Part shown: in pieces, positions 1-10,619 of the stretch
Layout of the letters: the number at the start of each line of letters is the position of its first letter
Position numbering within the stretch: the first letter of the stretch is position 1
Assembly (NCBI RefSeq): GCF_036785885.1
Contig: NC_092326.1
Coordinates: forward strand, 38,402,287 to 38,466,286
Length of the DNA: 64,000 bases
From: Coffea arabica
Taxonomy: Eukaryota > Streptophyta > Magnoliopsida > Gentianales > Rubiaceae
Reading direction: 5' to 3'
Made by a program: the position numbers and the translations under genes
The notes under the pieces: generated by a model
Told to the model about the DNA's origin: nothing
What the model saw: the letters and a program-made list of their open reading frames with translations, nothing else
Database searches by the model: none

Positions 1-2
1 AG

Positions 3-1433
3 AATGCATGTTTTAATCTTGAAACTGTACTCCAGGACCTTAAGAAAAAACATGGTCCTATATTCCTTGTGAGGATTTTAGGTGCTAGATCACACATAGT
101 CATTTGTAGCCACTCCTTAGCCCGCCAAGCTCTTGTCGAGAAGAGTACCATCTTTTCCAATCGTCCAACACCAAATCGACCCAAATTACACAAAATCATA
201 AGCAGTAGCAACGGCACCACATGGCACCTCCTTCGTCGCAACCTCAGCTCAGAAATGTTCGGTGCATCCTGCATCAGGGCCTACTCTGATACCCGGCTAC
301 ACGTCCTTGGCAATCTGGTTGAAAAAGTCGTTAGCCAATCAAACCAGCCCATCAATGTGATGGAAAATCTGAGGTTTTCCGTGTTTAGTTTGCTTGTAAT
401 TATGTGTTTTGGTGATCACAAGCTCGACGAGGACAAAGTTAAAGAATTCGAGAGTGTGCAACTTCTACTGTTGGTTAGACATGCTTGGCTAAATTTGTTC
501 GACTTCTGGCGCGGACTCAGGAAAATATTGTTCGGCAAGCAATTGGAAGAGTTCAACCGAGCTCGGAGAGATCAAGAAAACATGTTTTTACCACTTATTA
601 GAGCTCGAAGAATGGCCAAACAAGGACCAAATGAAGATGACCAAGATCAACCTCGGGCATATGTGGATACTTTGTTTGATCTTCAACTGCCTGATGAGAA
701 GAGGGCTTTCACTGATAAGGAAATAGTGAGCCTATGCGGAGAGTTCCTGAATGCGGGCACTGATACTATTGCCGCAGCATTGGAGTGGATCATGGCCAAC
801 TTAGTGAAAAATCCTGAGATTCAAGACAAGCTCTATCAAGAGATAGCAGGAGTTGTTGGAGAGCCGCCACAACTTCTGAAACCATCCTCATTGGTCAATG
901 CTGGAGTGGTGAAAGAGAGAGATTTGGAGAAGATGCCTTACTTAAAAGCAACAATTTTAGAAGGTTTAAGGCGTCATCCTCCGGGGCACTTTCTGTTACC
1001 CCATTGGGTGACAGAAGATGTTGAGTTAGACAACTACACAATCCCAAAAAATGCTTCTGTGAATTTCATGCTAGCTGAAATCAGTCGGGACCCGATGGTA
1101 TGGGAAAACCCTATGGAATTCCCGCCAGAGAGGTTCTTGTCAACCAGCTTTGCTGCTGCCCATGATAATGAGCTTGATAGCCCTCAAATGTTGGACATGA
1201 TCAAGGGGAATAGAGAAATGAAGATGATGCCATTTGGAGCTGGAAGAAGAATGTGTCCAGGCTCCAAGTTTTCACTGCATCATTTGGAGTACTTTGTGGC
1301 CAATTTGGTTTGGTACTTTAACTGGAAAGCTGTTGATGGGATTGGCGTCGATCTATCAGAGAAGCATACTTTCACTGTTGTCATGAAGAATCCACTCCGG
1401 GCTGATATCTTTCCCAGAGCTAAATCAGTTTGA
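3..1433 (+). CDS. Cytochrome P450, CYP89A-like (5' end outside window)
   Basis: Heme-thiolate monooxygenase, expected to be ER-anchored and to work with NADPH-P450 reductase. The reading frame is open from base 3, so the coding part continues upstream and the membrane anchor is not in the window. Visible motifs in order: KHGPIFLVRIL near the start (the substrate-recognition side of the N-terminal sheet), the I-helix oxygen-binding AGTDT (about 753-767), the K-helix ExxR as EGLR (960-971), FPPERF, and the heme loop PFGAGRRMCPG with the cysteine codon at 1254-1256. The order and wording of the I-helix and PERF regions resemble CYP89A proteins, whose genes are commonly intronless, as here. The CYP89A assignment is by recollection; members include the chlorophyll-catabolite-modifying CYP89A9, but the substrate cannot be told from sequence. 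All catalytic motifs are intact, so it looks functional. Confidence 0.9.
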   Translation, partial: NACFNLETVLQDLKKKHGPIFLVRILGARSHIVICSHSLARQALVEKSTIFSNRPTPNRPKLHKIISSSNGTTWHLLRRNLSSEMFGASCIRAYSDTRLHVLGNLVEKVVSQSNQPINVMENLRFSVFSLLVIMCFGDHKLDEDKVKEFESVQLLLLVRHAWLNLFDFWRGLRKILFGKQLEEFNRARRDQENMFLPLIRARRMAKQGPNEDDQDQPRAYVDTLFDLQLPDEKRAFTDKEIVSLCGEFLNAGTDTIAAALEWIMANLVKNPEIQDKLYQEIAGVVGEPPQLLKPSSLVNAGVVKERDLEKMPYLKATILEGLRRHPPGHFLLPHWVTEDVELDNYTIPKNASVNFMLAEISRDPMVWENPMEFPPERFLSTSFAAAHDNELDSPQMLDMIKGNREMKMMPFGAGRRMCPGSKFSLHHLEYFVANLVWYFNWKAVDGIGVDLSEKHTFTVVMKNPLRADIFPRAKSV

Positions 1434-4400
1434 TCTGCATCGATCTTTGCTTGTACACGCCATGCATTGTCTTGTTCTAAGGTTTCGCATTCCTCTCATT
1501 ATTTCTCGTTTGCATCATTAAACTATAGTATCACCTTGTTCTTTGAAATTGCTCTTATAAAAGGGATTTACCACAATAGTATCAACTTGTTTGTGCTATG
1601 ATCCAGCTTGTGTAATAACACAAGTTATTTGAAAATGATGCAGTAGCAGAAGCGTAGGAAATGAAGGGATTTCACAAACACCCTCTCAACCAAAATCGTT
1701 ACTCGAACGAGACACGGCCATGAATCATAAACTCATGAAAATGAGAGAAAACTCTCACAATTGATAAACAGCAACCAACAATATATTTATTTTGGAGGAA
1801 AATGTCTTGTATTTTCTAGTTACAAAAGTCCTAACTATGCCAATTTATAGGTTACAATAAGTCCTATTTTAAAAAGGAAACAAACACCACTAAAACCCTA
1901 ATAAACAGTGCTACGTTATTTGGCTGGGATGACCTCTGACGATGTTTGGTCATATGTTGAGTTCAATAATCACCATCCATCTTAGTAGCTCTGCAAGCCA
2001 AATAGGAACCAAAATGTGGCAGGCCATATGAGTATATGACGAGTACCGTGCCGAGTGCCCGACTCGACTTGAATCAGCTCCATTCGTGTTAACCTTTTCT
2101 CTATCGACACCACACCAAGAACAGTAATAAAGATTAAAGCAAATAAACTACAACTAAGAATACTACTAAAATACTACGACTACCAACTTTATTTACATCT
2201 AATTAACTCTTGGGTAGCCCTAAGGATATGGGACAATGGATTGAAGAACTAAGGGTTCCTTAAACCGTATCAGAAAACCTACCACCAATATTAAGGAAGG
2301 GTACAATAAAGGAAGAAGAATCATACAAATGAAAAGATACAAAAAAATGTACAGTCTCAATCAATTAAGCCTACGTCGAAAACTATTATCATTATTAAGA
2401 TGATAACAAAGTAAAAGGAATTATTCCAAAAATCCCAAAACAGATAAGAAACGTAACAAGAAAGGACTCAATATGTACATGGAGGATTCCCTAATTGAAC
2501 TCTCTGTGCGCGATGTCTTTTTTGGTGCTGCTTGGTGCATTCCATATCCTCTGTACAGGCAAATTTTCTTCACGTGAAGCCAGTAAATGTACAAATTTTG
2601 AAAGAACATGGCTGCTCAAACTTGATGACCATAATGGGCTCCATGCATTTGCATTCCATTCAGATTACGTGCCCACATGATTCGTGCAGAAAAATGCATG
2701 TATCTCGAATTTTGCCAAGAATGGCAAGGGTGAGAATTTTTCATAGTTCACAATAATTTGACATGAATAGTACTATCACTGATTGAAATGTACTGTATGC
2801 GCAGCAAATTTTAGTCAAAAATCTCAGCAGATGACAGAGGCACGTATCTTCTAAGGGTTCGTTTTATTAGGCATTGAGCTGTCATGAAATGGACGAGGAG
2901 AGTGGAGTGCAGTTCAGCAATCAAATTGAATTGCTATTTTTAGAATTGTTTGTAGGAAAATATGACGTACGTTAAGTAAAATGGTAATTAGAAAATATGT
3001 TCATAGATAAAAAAAAAATTTTGACAGAAAATCATAATCCAAACAAGGCTTTATAAGTTGTCTAATCTTTTCTCGTGTTTCGTTCCCTGCTGGCTTGTGT
3101 ATATCCATAACCATAGCTATTTACTTTGTATAGGAGTTGAGATGATCTGCAATGAGCTTTTACGCGTAGGCTGTTTGATCATTTTTATTATCCTATTTTA
3201 TGTCAGTGATTTTTTCACAGACCAAGAAAATAAAAAAATAGCTAGAGATTTGTTTTTCTTTTCAAACTATTTATGAAAGACAATAATGGTATTTAGAATA
3301 AATTCTGGTTTGGACCTTTAAAGAAAGAGGCACTTTCATTTTAGGTCTTAAACTTCACTTTCGAGCATTATGCTTTCTTAAAATATGAAATTCATCTCAC
3401 TTATTTTTAATCCATCCTATTTAATTAGTCTTTAAACATCATATTTGAATACGTTATCCCCTTCTTAAGTATGGATTTCATCTTATTTTAATCCTCATCA
3501 CTTGTCTAATATTTCGTTAATTAATTTTGACAACATACATCCTTGTCAGCCTGTGTGTTAAGGGCCTGGCAAATTTTAAGAAATAAATTGTGTCAATTTT
3601 AGAAAATTCCTTTTCCCCTTATTATTGCCATCCCTCAATTTTTATAAAAAAAAAAAAATATTCTTTTCTTTTAATATTGCCCCTATATATGTTATGAAAA
3701 ATCCTTATCTCCCTTAACATTAATTACCTTCCTAAACAACCAAACAATTTCTTTGATACGTGTCTCCTATGATACAAAATATATTGTTTTAGAGCTCTTA
3801 AAGCACAAAATATTATTATTATTGCTTCTTAGACAAGAAATAACTTTAAAAACTTTACAACCAATTAAAAAAAGCTCATAATGCAAGCATGATCTTAAAT
3901 CAAATTTATCTTTGCATGCATAATAATGACATCATCTTAAATCTCCAATACTGCATTGGCCATATATTCTACCTCAGCCGCTGCTCGTCGCTCGTACCAT
4001 CTGCTTTTTTTTTTTTTTTTTTTTGTGGGTATTTTAGGAATCATAGTCTAGTTTTTTATTTGAAGAAGTTCCAATTTGGTTGAAACCTGGGTTAAGGTTA
4101 TACTCTTGGCGTCAGCAATGCAAATCAAAATGAGTTACATAGTTCTGACATTTGCAAGTTCACACGAGTAAGAAGTTGAAACCTTCCAGATCAGGCAGGG
4201 AAAACGGGGCGGGGGACGCAGGGAAAGGGTGAGAAATAGGAAGGAGAAGGGGACAAAAGGAGGAGTTGGCCATAGCCGTGTCGATGCCGGAGTTCGAGCC
4301 GGTGATGGTGGCGGCGTTGCCGCGCGAGCGGTGGTGTGCTCGTCACCTCGTTGTCGTTGTCTTCATCATATTGTTCTCCATGTTTTGAGTTTAATTTTGA

Positions 4401-4612
4401 TTATCTTTTTAAACAAAACATAATTTATGTTTGTGTTTTAATTGTGTATGATGCGCCGGAACCTGCCAGTGTGGGACTTCGGGTATGGACGGTCAGTAGT
4501 CTTGCCACATGTATTTAGGAGGAGATGGGACTTAATTTCTTGGTGTAACTCCGCTGCTTAAGTGAGTAAGAGCACAGAGCAAAATGAAAGTAAATAGTCA
4601 AAAGAAATTCGA
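1434..4612. other. 3' flank of the P450 and intergenic DNA
   Basis: No gene is supported. The first few hundred bases should hold the P450 3' UTR. The rest is AT-rich with homopolymer tracts, the clearest a T run of more than 20 at about 4002-4024. A short GC-rich island (about 4195-4350) stands out from its surroundings but has no supported reading frame. Confidence 0.6.
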
Positions 4613-5081
4613 TCCGTCCCATTTTGATAGTTTTAGTTTTTTTTCACACAATTTAAAAAAAATAGTTAATTTTATTGAAATAATAAATTTAAATTACTAT
4701 TTTTCTAAATTATTATTACATTAAATAGAGTATAATTTTATATTAATTATTTATGAAAACTTGAACTGATAGTTTACAAGAGCTTGAATTGACGATCAAG
4801 AAAAAATCAATCCTCATTTTACATTATTATTTCACATTTTCTCTTGAAAGAATAACAAAGCTGGCTTTTCATATATCAATATGTTTTGAAAAATCTAAAT
4901 GTATTAAATGGGGTAATTTAACAATCTATATTAAATAAAATAGTTTATATCAATAACAGCATACATTGAATAAGGGTATTTTAGATAAATTAAAATATAA
5001 CTACATTTTGTCAATTGGAAAATAGACTACAATTTGAGACCGACGAAAAAGGAAAACTGGACTATTAAAGTGGGACGGAGT
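4613..5081. mobile_element. Stowaway-like MITE, copy 1
   Basis: The left end reads ATCCGTCCCATTTTGATAG and the right end, reverse-complemented, CTCCGTCCCACTTTAATAG, so the termini are inverted repeats of the CTCCGTCCC type seen in plant Stowaway/Tc1-mariner MITEs. No transposase frame is present. The interior near the right end, reverse-complemented, matches the element at 8152-8500, including a shared stretch ending in AAAATACCCTTATT. The left terminus has drifted, so the TA target duplication is not clean. Confidence 0.7.
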
Positions 5082-5084
5082 AAG

Positions 5085-6626
5085 TAATGAATAGTGTGTG
5101 TTTCTTAGGAGTTGTGAGGAGTATTTTTATTAGGGATAATTGCAGAAACCTCCTCTGAGATTTCTGACACGTGCACTGACTTCTCCTGTGGTTTGAAAAA
5201 TTGCACTGACCTCCCCTAAACTTACTAATCCTTTGCAAATTCAGTCCAAACGATTAAAATATTGTTTTAGGGAGTGAAATTAGAATTTTGTACCAGATTT
5301 GCCCTTTGTGCTACATGTCCAATGAATGATAAAGTACTACAAATCAATTAACAATTAATAAACTTTAAGTGGTATAGTTTATGAGCAAATACACATTACC
5401 CATTTAAAGTATCGGCTCTTTATGGATATATTACTTTCAAACATTTAATTTATGATAAATATATCAATGTTTGTAAGTAAAATTCAACAAGTATTACAGT
5501 AATATTCTTCTAAAAAGGAAATCGGTAGGTTATCTATTTAATATAAATTAAATATTAAAAAAAAAAGAAATGACCCATAAAGTATTAATTCGTTATGACT
5601 TTCATCCATTAAATGAGTAAAGTATTGACTCTTTATGGACATTTTATTCCAAATCATTTAATTTATCTTAAATACATAAATGTTTGTAACTAAAATTAAA
5701 AAAGTGTTACATTAATATTTTTACGAAAAGGAAACTAATAGATTTTGTATTTAATAAGAATTAAATATTTGAGAGTAAATACAAAATCTAGCGATTTTCC
5801 TTATGTAAAAATAGAGTACTTTTTTAGGTACGAGAGAGGAAGGGGAGCAAAACCAAACATCACATCTTGGGAATAGGCTTGATATTAGAGAAAGTACATT
5901 ATCAAAAGGAATAATGAATAGTGCATGTTTTTGGGAGTTGTGAGGAGTATTTACTATTGACACTGATAGGTAAGATCCGAGAGGAGAAGGGGGACCAAAC
6001 CGGACATCACAGCTTGGGATAATTAATGGTGTCAGGGCTGATACAAATCAAATTGTTAGTAAGTGGGATGCGACGCCTAGTAGAGGGCCGCATCACGGAA
6101 TCTTCCCGAGGTGATAGCTGCTCCATAGCAACAGGGAAATTAGCAGGTCAAAAAGAGGGCAACCACTTGTAACGTAGCAAGGCGGGTCGGCGACAGGGCA
6201 CCCACAAATTGCATGTTAACATGCAGCTAATTCTCTCGATATCTTTGGTCCATGACAAGCACCGGCTTGGTACTGAATCAGCCACGCCTCTACAACTACA
6301 CATTTCGCCTAACATGATCCTCCATAAGTTTTAACGAGAATTCTCCAATGGAACTGCAGCAAGAAGTTGAAAGTTGAAATCTTAATTTCAACATCAAAAA
6401 TTTATTCTAACCCCTAGCTTTTTTTTTTTTTTTTTGGCCTCGCACCCTTTTGTGAAGAATGTCTGAATCATAGCTACAACAGAGATAATATTTGTTGTCA
6501 TTACATTCAAAGATGCATAAGATATGCTCAATAGCAATTTCAGTTTCACGAAATAACTACCAGCTAAACTACCTTAAGTTTAAATTGTTAAAAACAAAAG
6601 ATCACACAAATAGTCCCAAAACTAAT
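5085..6626. repeat. Degenerate dispersed and direct repeats
   Basis: No gene is seen. A phrase containing GGAGTTGTGAGGAGTATTT occurs at about 5107-5130 and again at about 5934-5955. A second pair, with wording like GAGGAAGGGG...CATCACATCTTGGGA, occurs at about 5831-5875 and 5980-6020. Between them, about 5400-5560 and 5620-5770 are diverged direct repeats, each holding CTCTTTATGGA followed by AATGTTTGTAA. The segment from about 5146 (GGATAATTGCAGAAACCTCC) reads like a dispersed plant repeat. Confidence 0.5.
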
Positions 6627-6629
6627 TTA

Positions 6630-8101
6630 GGTGGCATTTGGTAAAAAGGTTTCGGAACGGGGAATTGGAATAAACCCCATAATTCATGTTTGGTTCACTA
6701 CTATCGGAATTGAAATTTTGGAATGATATCTAAAAATTTAGCATTCCACCATTCCTTAGTAAGTTGGTGGGTTTTGTCCAAAACCCAAGTGTGATTCCAA
6801 AATCTTATAATTACATAATATTTAGCATAATTAATATTTATATATATTATATATTTATATTTATGTCTATATTTATATTATAATATATAATATATAATAA
6901 TTATAATATTTTATTATAATTATATATTTTATTATAATATTAGTATATTATATAAATATATATTATAATTACTTAGATAAATACAAGTATATTTATGTAA
7001 TATATATTATAAATTTATTAATTTTATATAATAATATATTTATAATATATATGTATATTTATAAATGTATATTATATGTGCAAATAATTATAATATATAC
7101 ATGTATTTAATATTAATAAATTATATAATTATATTTATTATTTATTATTTTAAATATAATAATAACTATATTTAATATTAATATGCATTATATTTATATA
7201 AAATATTAGTACAATTAATATTTATATATTATATAATTATAATTATATAATTATATTATAACATTTGTATAATTATAATTAATTATATATATAATATTTA
7301 ATTTAATTAGTTACAAACTTATAATAATGATATTATTATATTATATATTATAATTATTTAGTTAAGTATAATTATATTTATACAATATATATTATAAATT
7401 TATTAATATTATATAATAATATATTTATAATTTATAATATATATGTATATTTATAAATGTATATTATATGTGCAAATAATTATAATATATACATGTATTT
7501 AATATTAATAAATTATATAATTATATTTATATTCATTATTTTAAATATAATAATAACTATATTTAATATTAATATGCATTATATTTATATAAAATATTAG
7601 TACAATTAATATTTATATATTATATATTTATATTATAACATTTGTATATTTATATTTAATTATATATATAATATTTAATTTAATTTGTTACAAACTTATA
7701 ATAATATTATTATTAGTTATATGTATTTTATCATGTATATTAATTTATTTAATATTATATATATTATCAATTATACTAATAATTATACATATTTACTAAT
7801 AGAAATTATTAATTAGTTATACTAAATTTGCTAATACATTTATACTAATATATTTAATTAGTAAAAATTTCTTATATCCCATTTACAAAGAGCTAATGAC
7901 TATCATTTACGATGTGGTTTATAATATATTTATTATATTACATTCCGAAAGAGCCGACGAACCAAACATCAACTATAGTAATGATACGCATTCCAGATAT
8001 TTGAACCAAACAGATGTATTGGAATAAATGAGCTCATTCCAAACCCAAGATATCCAATTCCAAATCCGAATCCGATTTCAATGTGCGAACCAAACGCCAC
8101 C
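6630..8101. mobile_element. PIF/Harbinger-like non-autonomous element with TTA duplication
   Basis: The left terminus GGTGGCATTTGGT and the right terminus ACCAAACGCCACC are inverted repeats differing at one base. Each is flanked by TTA (6627-6629 and 8102-8104), the target duplication typical of PIF/Harbinger and Tourist elements. No transposase frame survives. The centre (about 6830-7860) is almost pure A+T and contains two tandem copies of a roughly 390-bp unit; the marker TGCAAATAATTATAATATAT begins about 392 bases apart (near 7079 and 7471). Confidence 0.8.
6950..7735. repeat. Two tandem copies of a ~390-bp AT-only unit
   Basis: Matching landmarks recur at a spacing of about 392 bases: TGTGCAAATAATTATAATA, TACATGTATTTAATATTAAT, and ACAATTAATATTTATATATT. 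Copies differ by scattered substitutions and small indels, so the duplication is not recent. It lies wholly within the Harbinger-like element and is likely to be internal expansion of it. Confidence 0.8.
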
Positions 8102-8151
8102 TTAACCTCTAATGAGAAAGATGAGTTGAGTGGTACGATAAAAAAAAAATA

Positions 8152-8500
8152 CTCACTCCGTCCCACTTTGATAGTCTTGTTTTCCTTTTTCGTCTGTCCC
8201 AAATTGTAGTCCACTTTCCCATTAAAAAATGTAGTAATCTTTTAAATTGTCTAAAATACCCTTATTAAATATCTTGTTATTAATACATTGTTATTAAATA
8301 CTAACCCATTACATTGAATACATTGAGTTTTTCCAATACTAACCCATTAGCTGTAACTGATATTAATTGGCACTTTTCGTGATTAGCATAAGGGTATTTT
8401 AGAAAATTATTAATCTAAATTTATGTTTCCAACCAAATTAATTACATTTTCTTAATTTGTGTGAAAAAAAATCAAGACTAACAAAATGGGACGGAGGGAG
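8152..8500. mobile_element. Stowaway-like MITE, copy 2
   Basis: The left end is CTCACTCCGTCCCACTTTGA; the right end, reverse-complemented, is CTCCCTCCGTCCCATTTTGT. Both continue into TAGTCTTG. TA dinucleotides flank the element (8150-8151 and 8501-8502), as expected of Stowaway/Tc1-mariner MITEs. It has no coding capacity and is the same family as 4613-5081. It lies about 50 bases from the right end of the Harbinger-like element. Confidence 0.8.
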
Positions 8501-8502
8501 TA

Positions 8503-9560
8503 TATAAATGAGAGATCCGGATTCAAGACTTCCCACTTATAAAAAAATTAAAAAAAAATTAAACCAAAAACTCTCTTTGGGATTGGGACCCCCCGCTGCT
8601 TCAAGTTTTTGATATCTGGGACATCATGGGCGGCAGGGAAATAAAGATGATGATGTTACTTGTGAAAGCTATTGATGTCGGTGGTGTTGGGCTACTATAT
8701 TAATTGTGTTGGGCTCCTAATACTTGAAATGTTTAAGGAGACAATAATAATAATACTATAATAAGGAAAGTGGAACCATACCACGGATGATGGAGTGAAA
8801 GGAAAGTGGGGCAATATCTTTATACTATATAAAATTGAGTTTTGGTAAAAAATGGAGTTGAATTTCAACCGTATGGATATGAATTTTTTGGAAATGTGGG
8901 ATATTGTGTGATTTTTTTTATAGAATTTTTGGTACAATTGAGGGGAGCATGTGTTTGGATATGTTTACTGAAATATCCTTGTTTTGGTACATTAAAAGTT
9001 TTGATTTATGTAGACATCTGGGTATTTCTGGAAGGTGACATTATTTTGCAACAATTTTTGCACAGTGTACAACTCATATATGCTTATATGTTGGTGTAAT
9101 TAAAGGAATGATTTTATAACCACATTTAATTTAAGTGTGGCTTTTGTTGTGCAATTAAGACAAATACACGTTGCTATGACTGCTAGTTTGAGGTAATATC
9201 TTTGTTTCAAACAACTTGTCTGGTCGTTTCCCAACTCATATGAGCTCAAGTCTAAAACAACCCATTCCTTTTCCCATTTACATCTCAATTAAATAGCCAA
9301 AAACATGGGTATTGAATGAATAAAAGGTTGAGAATCGGTTATGGTTGTTTCAATGCTTCCCTTTTCACCTTCTTCGGTTTCTTCCATTTCGACTTCTGGA
9401 ATTGGGATATTTTTTGCAGCCTTTATACTAAACATCTCAAAATGGTTTTCAGCCGCAGCTATTCATGGTGGTTTAGCTTGAGTTCAGATTTGTTCCTCAA
9501 TTTTGTTGTTTATTATGTGTTTTCTGCTATACGTAATAAGAGATTCACTTTCTCTTTTCT
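8503..9560. other. Intergenic, no gene recognised
   Basis: AT-rich DNA. Open frames are short, have no recognisable domain, and show no splice-linked continuation. I see no tRNA, no conserved protein fragment and no terminal inverted repeats. Confidence 0.5.
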
Positions 9561-10450
9561 TTTTGGGAATAGCCGGTAGTAGGACAGAAATCCATCGATG
9601 TAAGGCAGGGCAGGAGAACGACTAGGATCTTATAGAGTTGTTGGCTTTCAAGCATTTTCCTCGCTCATTTCGTTAGAGGAAGTGAACGGTTGGCTCGAAG
9701 AGGGAAGAGATGTGCTAGCTACTTGCTTTCTTAGAAAACTAAGCGACTACTTTATTGTTGAGAGATTAGGAATTCCTACAACAAACTCTTTCGTTTTCTT
9801 TTATACTTATTCTTGCTTGTGAGACTTGACATGGTGAACCTTCTTGCTAAATTAGTAGCCAACGGGGAATATCCCTTTAATGGGAATGGGGCTACTTGCC
9901 TTTCTTCCTACACTAGCTAAGCAAATCAGTCCTCAACCGAAAAAGGAAGGTTCTACCACTGTTGGGGTTAGCCATTTCTGTTAGCCTTGATGAGCTCCTT
10001 TTTGCCTTTAGATAACTGTAGTCATTGGCTAATTGATTATAAGGGTAAGCTTATCTTCTTCTTCTTTTTTTGTCGACACAAGGGTATCCGAACCTTTGGC
10101 CCGACTATTCCTCCTGCGGCTCGAGAGGAGAGGCACATTCCCCTCGAACGCATTATCCCTGGGACTCGAACCATGGTCGTCATATCTTAAAGAGGAGCAA
10201 CGAACCACTTGAGCTTCCCCGGGTTGGGCAAGGGTATGCTTATCTACCTTGACTCATTTTCATAGTTTACACACTTTTGTATTACCGCTTCTTACTTTAT
10301 GTAGGATGAATCCGATTAACTTCCTAAACTACTAGCAGTTGACTCTGGGCATTGAGTCCTTACTCCTTCCGACAAGAGCACTTACTTCTATGACATTATC
10401 GCCGGTATTGGCTGCTCCTCCGCACCGTGCCCTGGATATGCCATTTAACA
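9560..10450. other. Possible organelle-derived (mitochondrial-like) insertion, split by a SINE
   Basis: Base composition changes here to a more even one with wording that resembles non-coding plant mitochondrial DNA, for example GAGGAAGTGAACGGTTGGCT, CTTCTTGCTAAATTAGTAGC and GGACAGAAATCCATCGATG. The resemblance is by style and recollection, not by a gene match. The stretch is interrupted by the SINE at 10057-10229. Alternative: an old retroelement remnant. Confidence 0.35.
10057..10229 (-). mobile_element. tRNA-derived SINE with 16-bp target-site duplication
   Basis: Read on the minus strand, the head has a Pol III A box (AGCTCAAGTGG) followed about 30 bases later by a B box (GGTTCGAGTCC), as in tRNA genes. 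The body then runs about 110 bases to an A-rich tail (GTCGACAAAAAAAGAAGAAG). Flanks are AAGGGTAAGCTTATCT (10041-10056) and AAGGGTATGCTTATCT (10230-10245), a 16-bp duplication with one mismatch, the mark of LINE-machinery retroposition. It encodes no protein. Confidence 0.85.
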
Positions 10451-10553
10451 TTTGTACAGCAAACACGTTTTACATAAAATATCAAACTCTAGCTTCTTTG
10501 ATTATTTCTTCTCAAATTACCTCTCTAATCATAGACACCGTATTGATTAGTTA

Positions 10554-10593
10554 GTTGAGTGGTTAATTTTTGACGAAAAATTAACCACTCAAC
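10554..10593. repeat. Perfect 18-bp inverted repeat with 4-base loop
   Basis: GTTGAGTGGTTAATTTTT at 10554-10571 is followed by GACG and then its exact reverse complement at 10576-10593. There is no U-run or neighbouring gene that would make it a terminator. It lies just beyond the organelle-like stretch. Confidence 0.85.
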
Positions 10594-10619
10594 TCTTGAT
10601 TCGACTAATAGTTTAGTGG

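Noticed and set aside
4229-4423. 64-codon frame over the GC-rich island
   Set aside because: Gly/Arg/Val-rich translation is what GC-rich DNA gives by chance; no start context or splice partners.
10125-10215. Possible tRNA gene (A and B boxes on the minus strand)
   Set aside because: No cloverleaf acceptor pairing; the boxes head a longer unit with an A-rich tail and target duplication, so it is a SINE.
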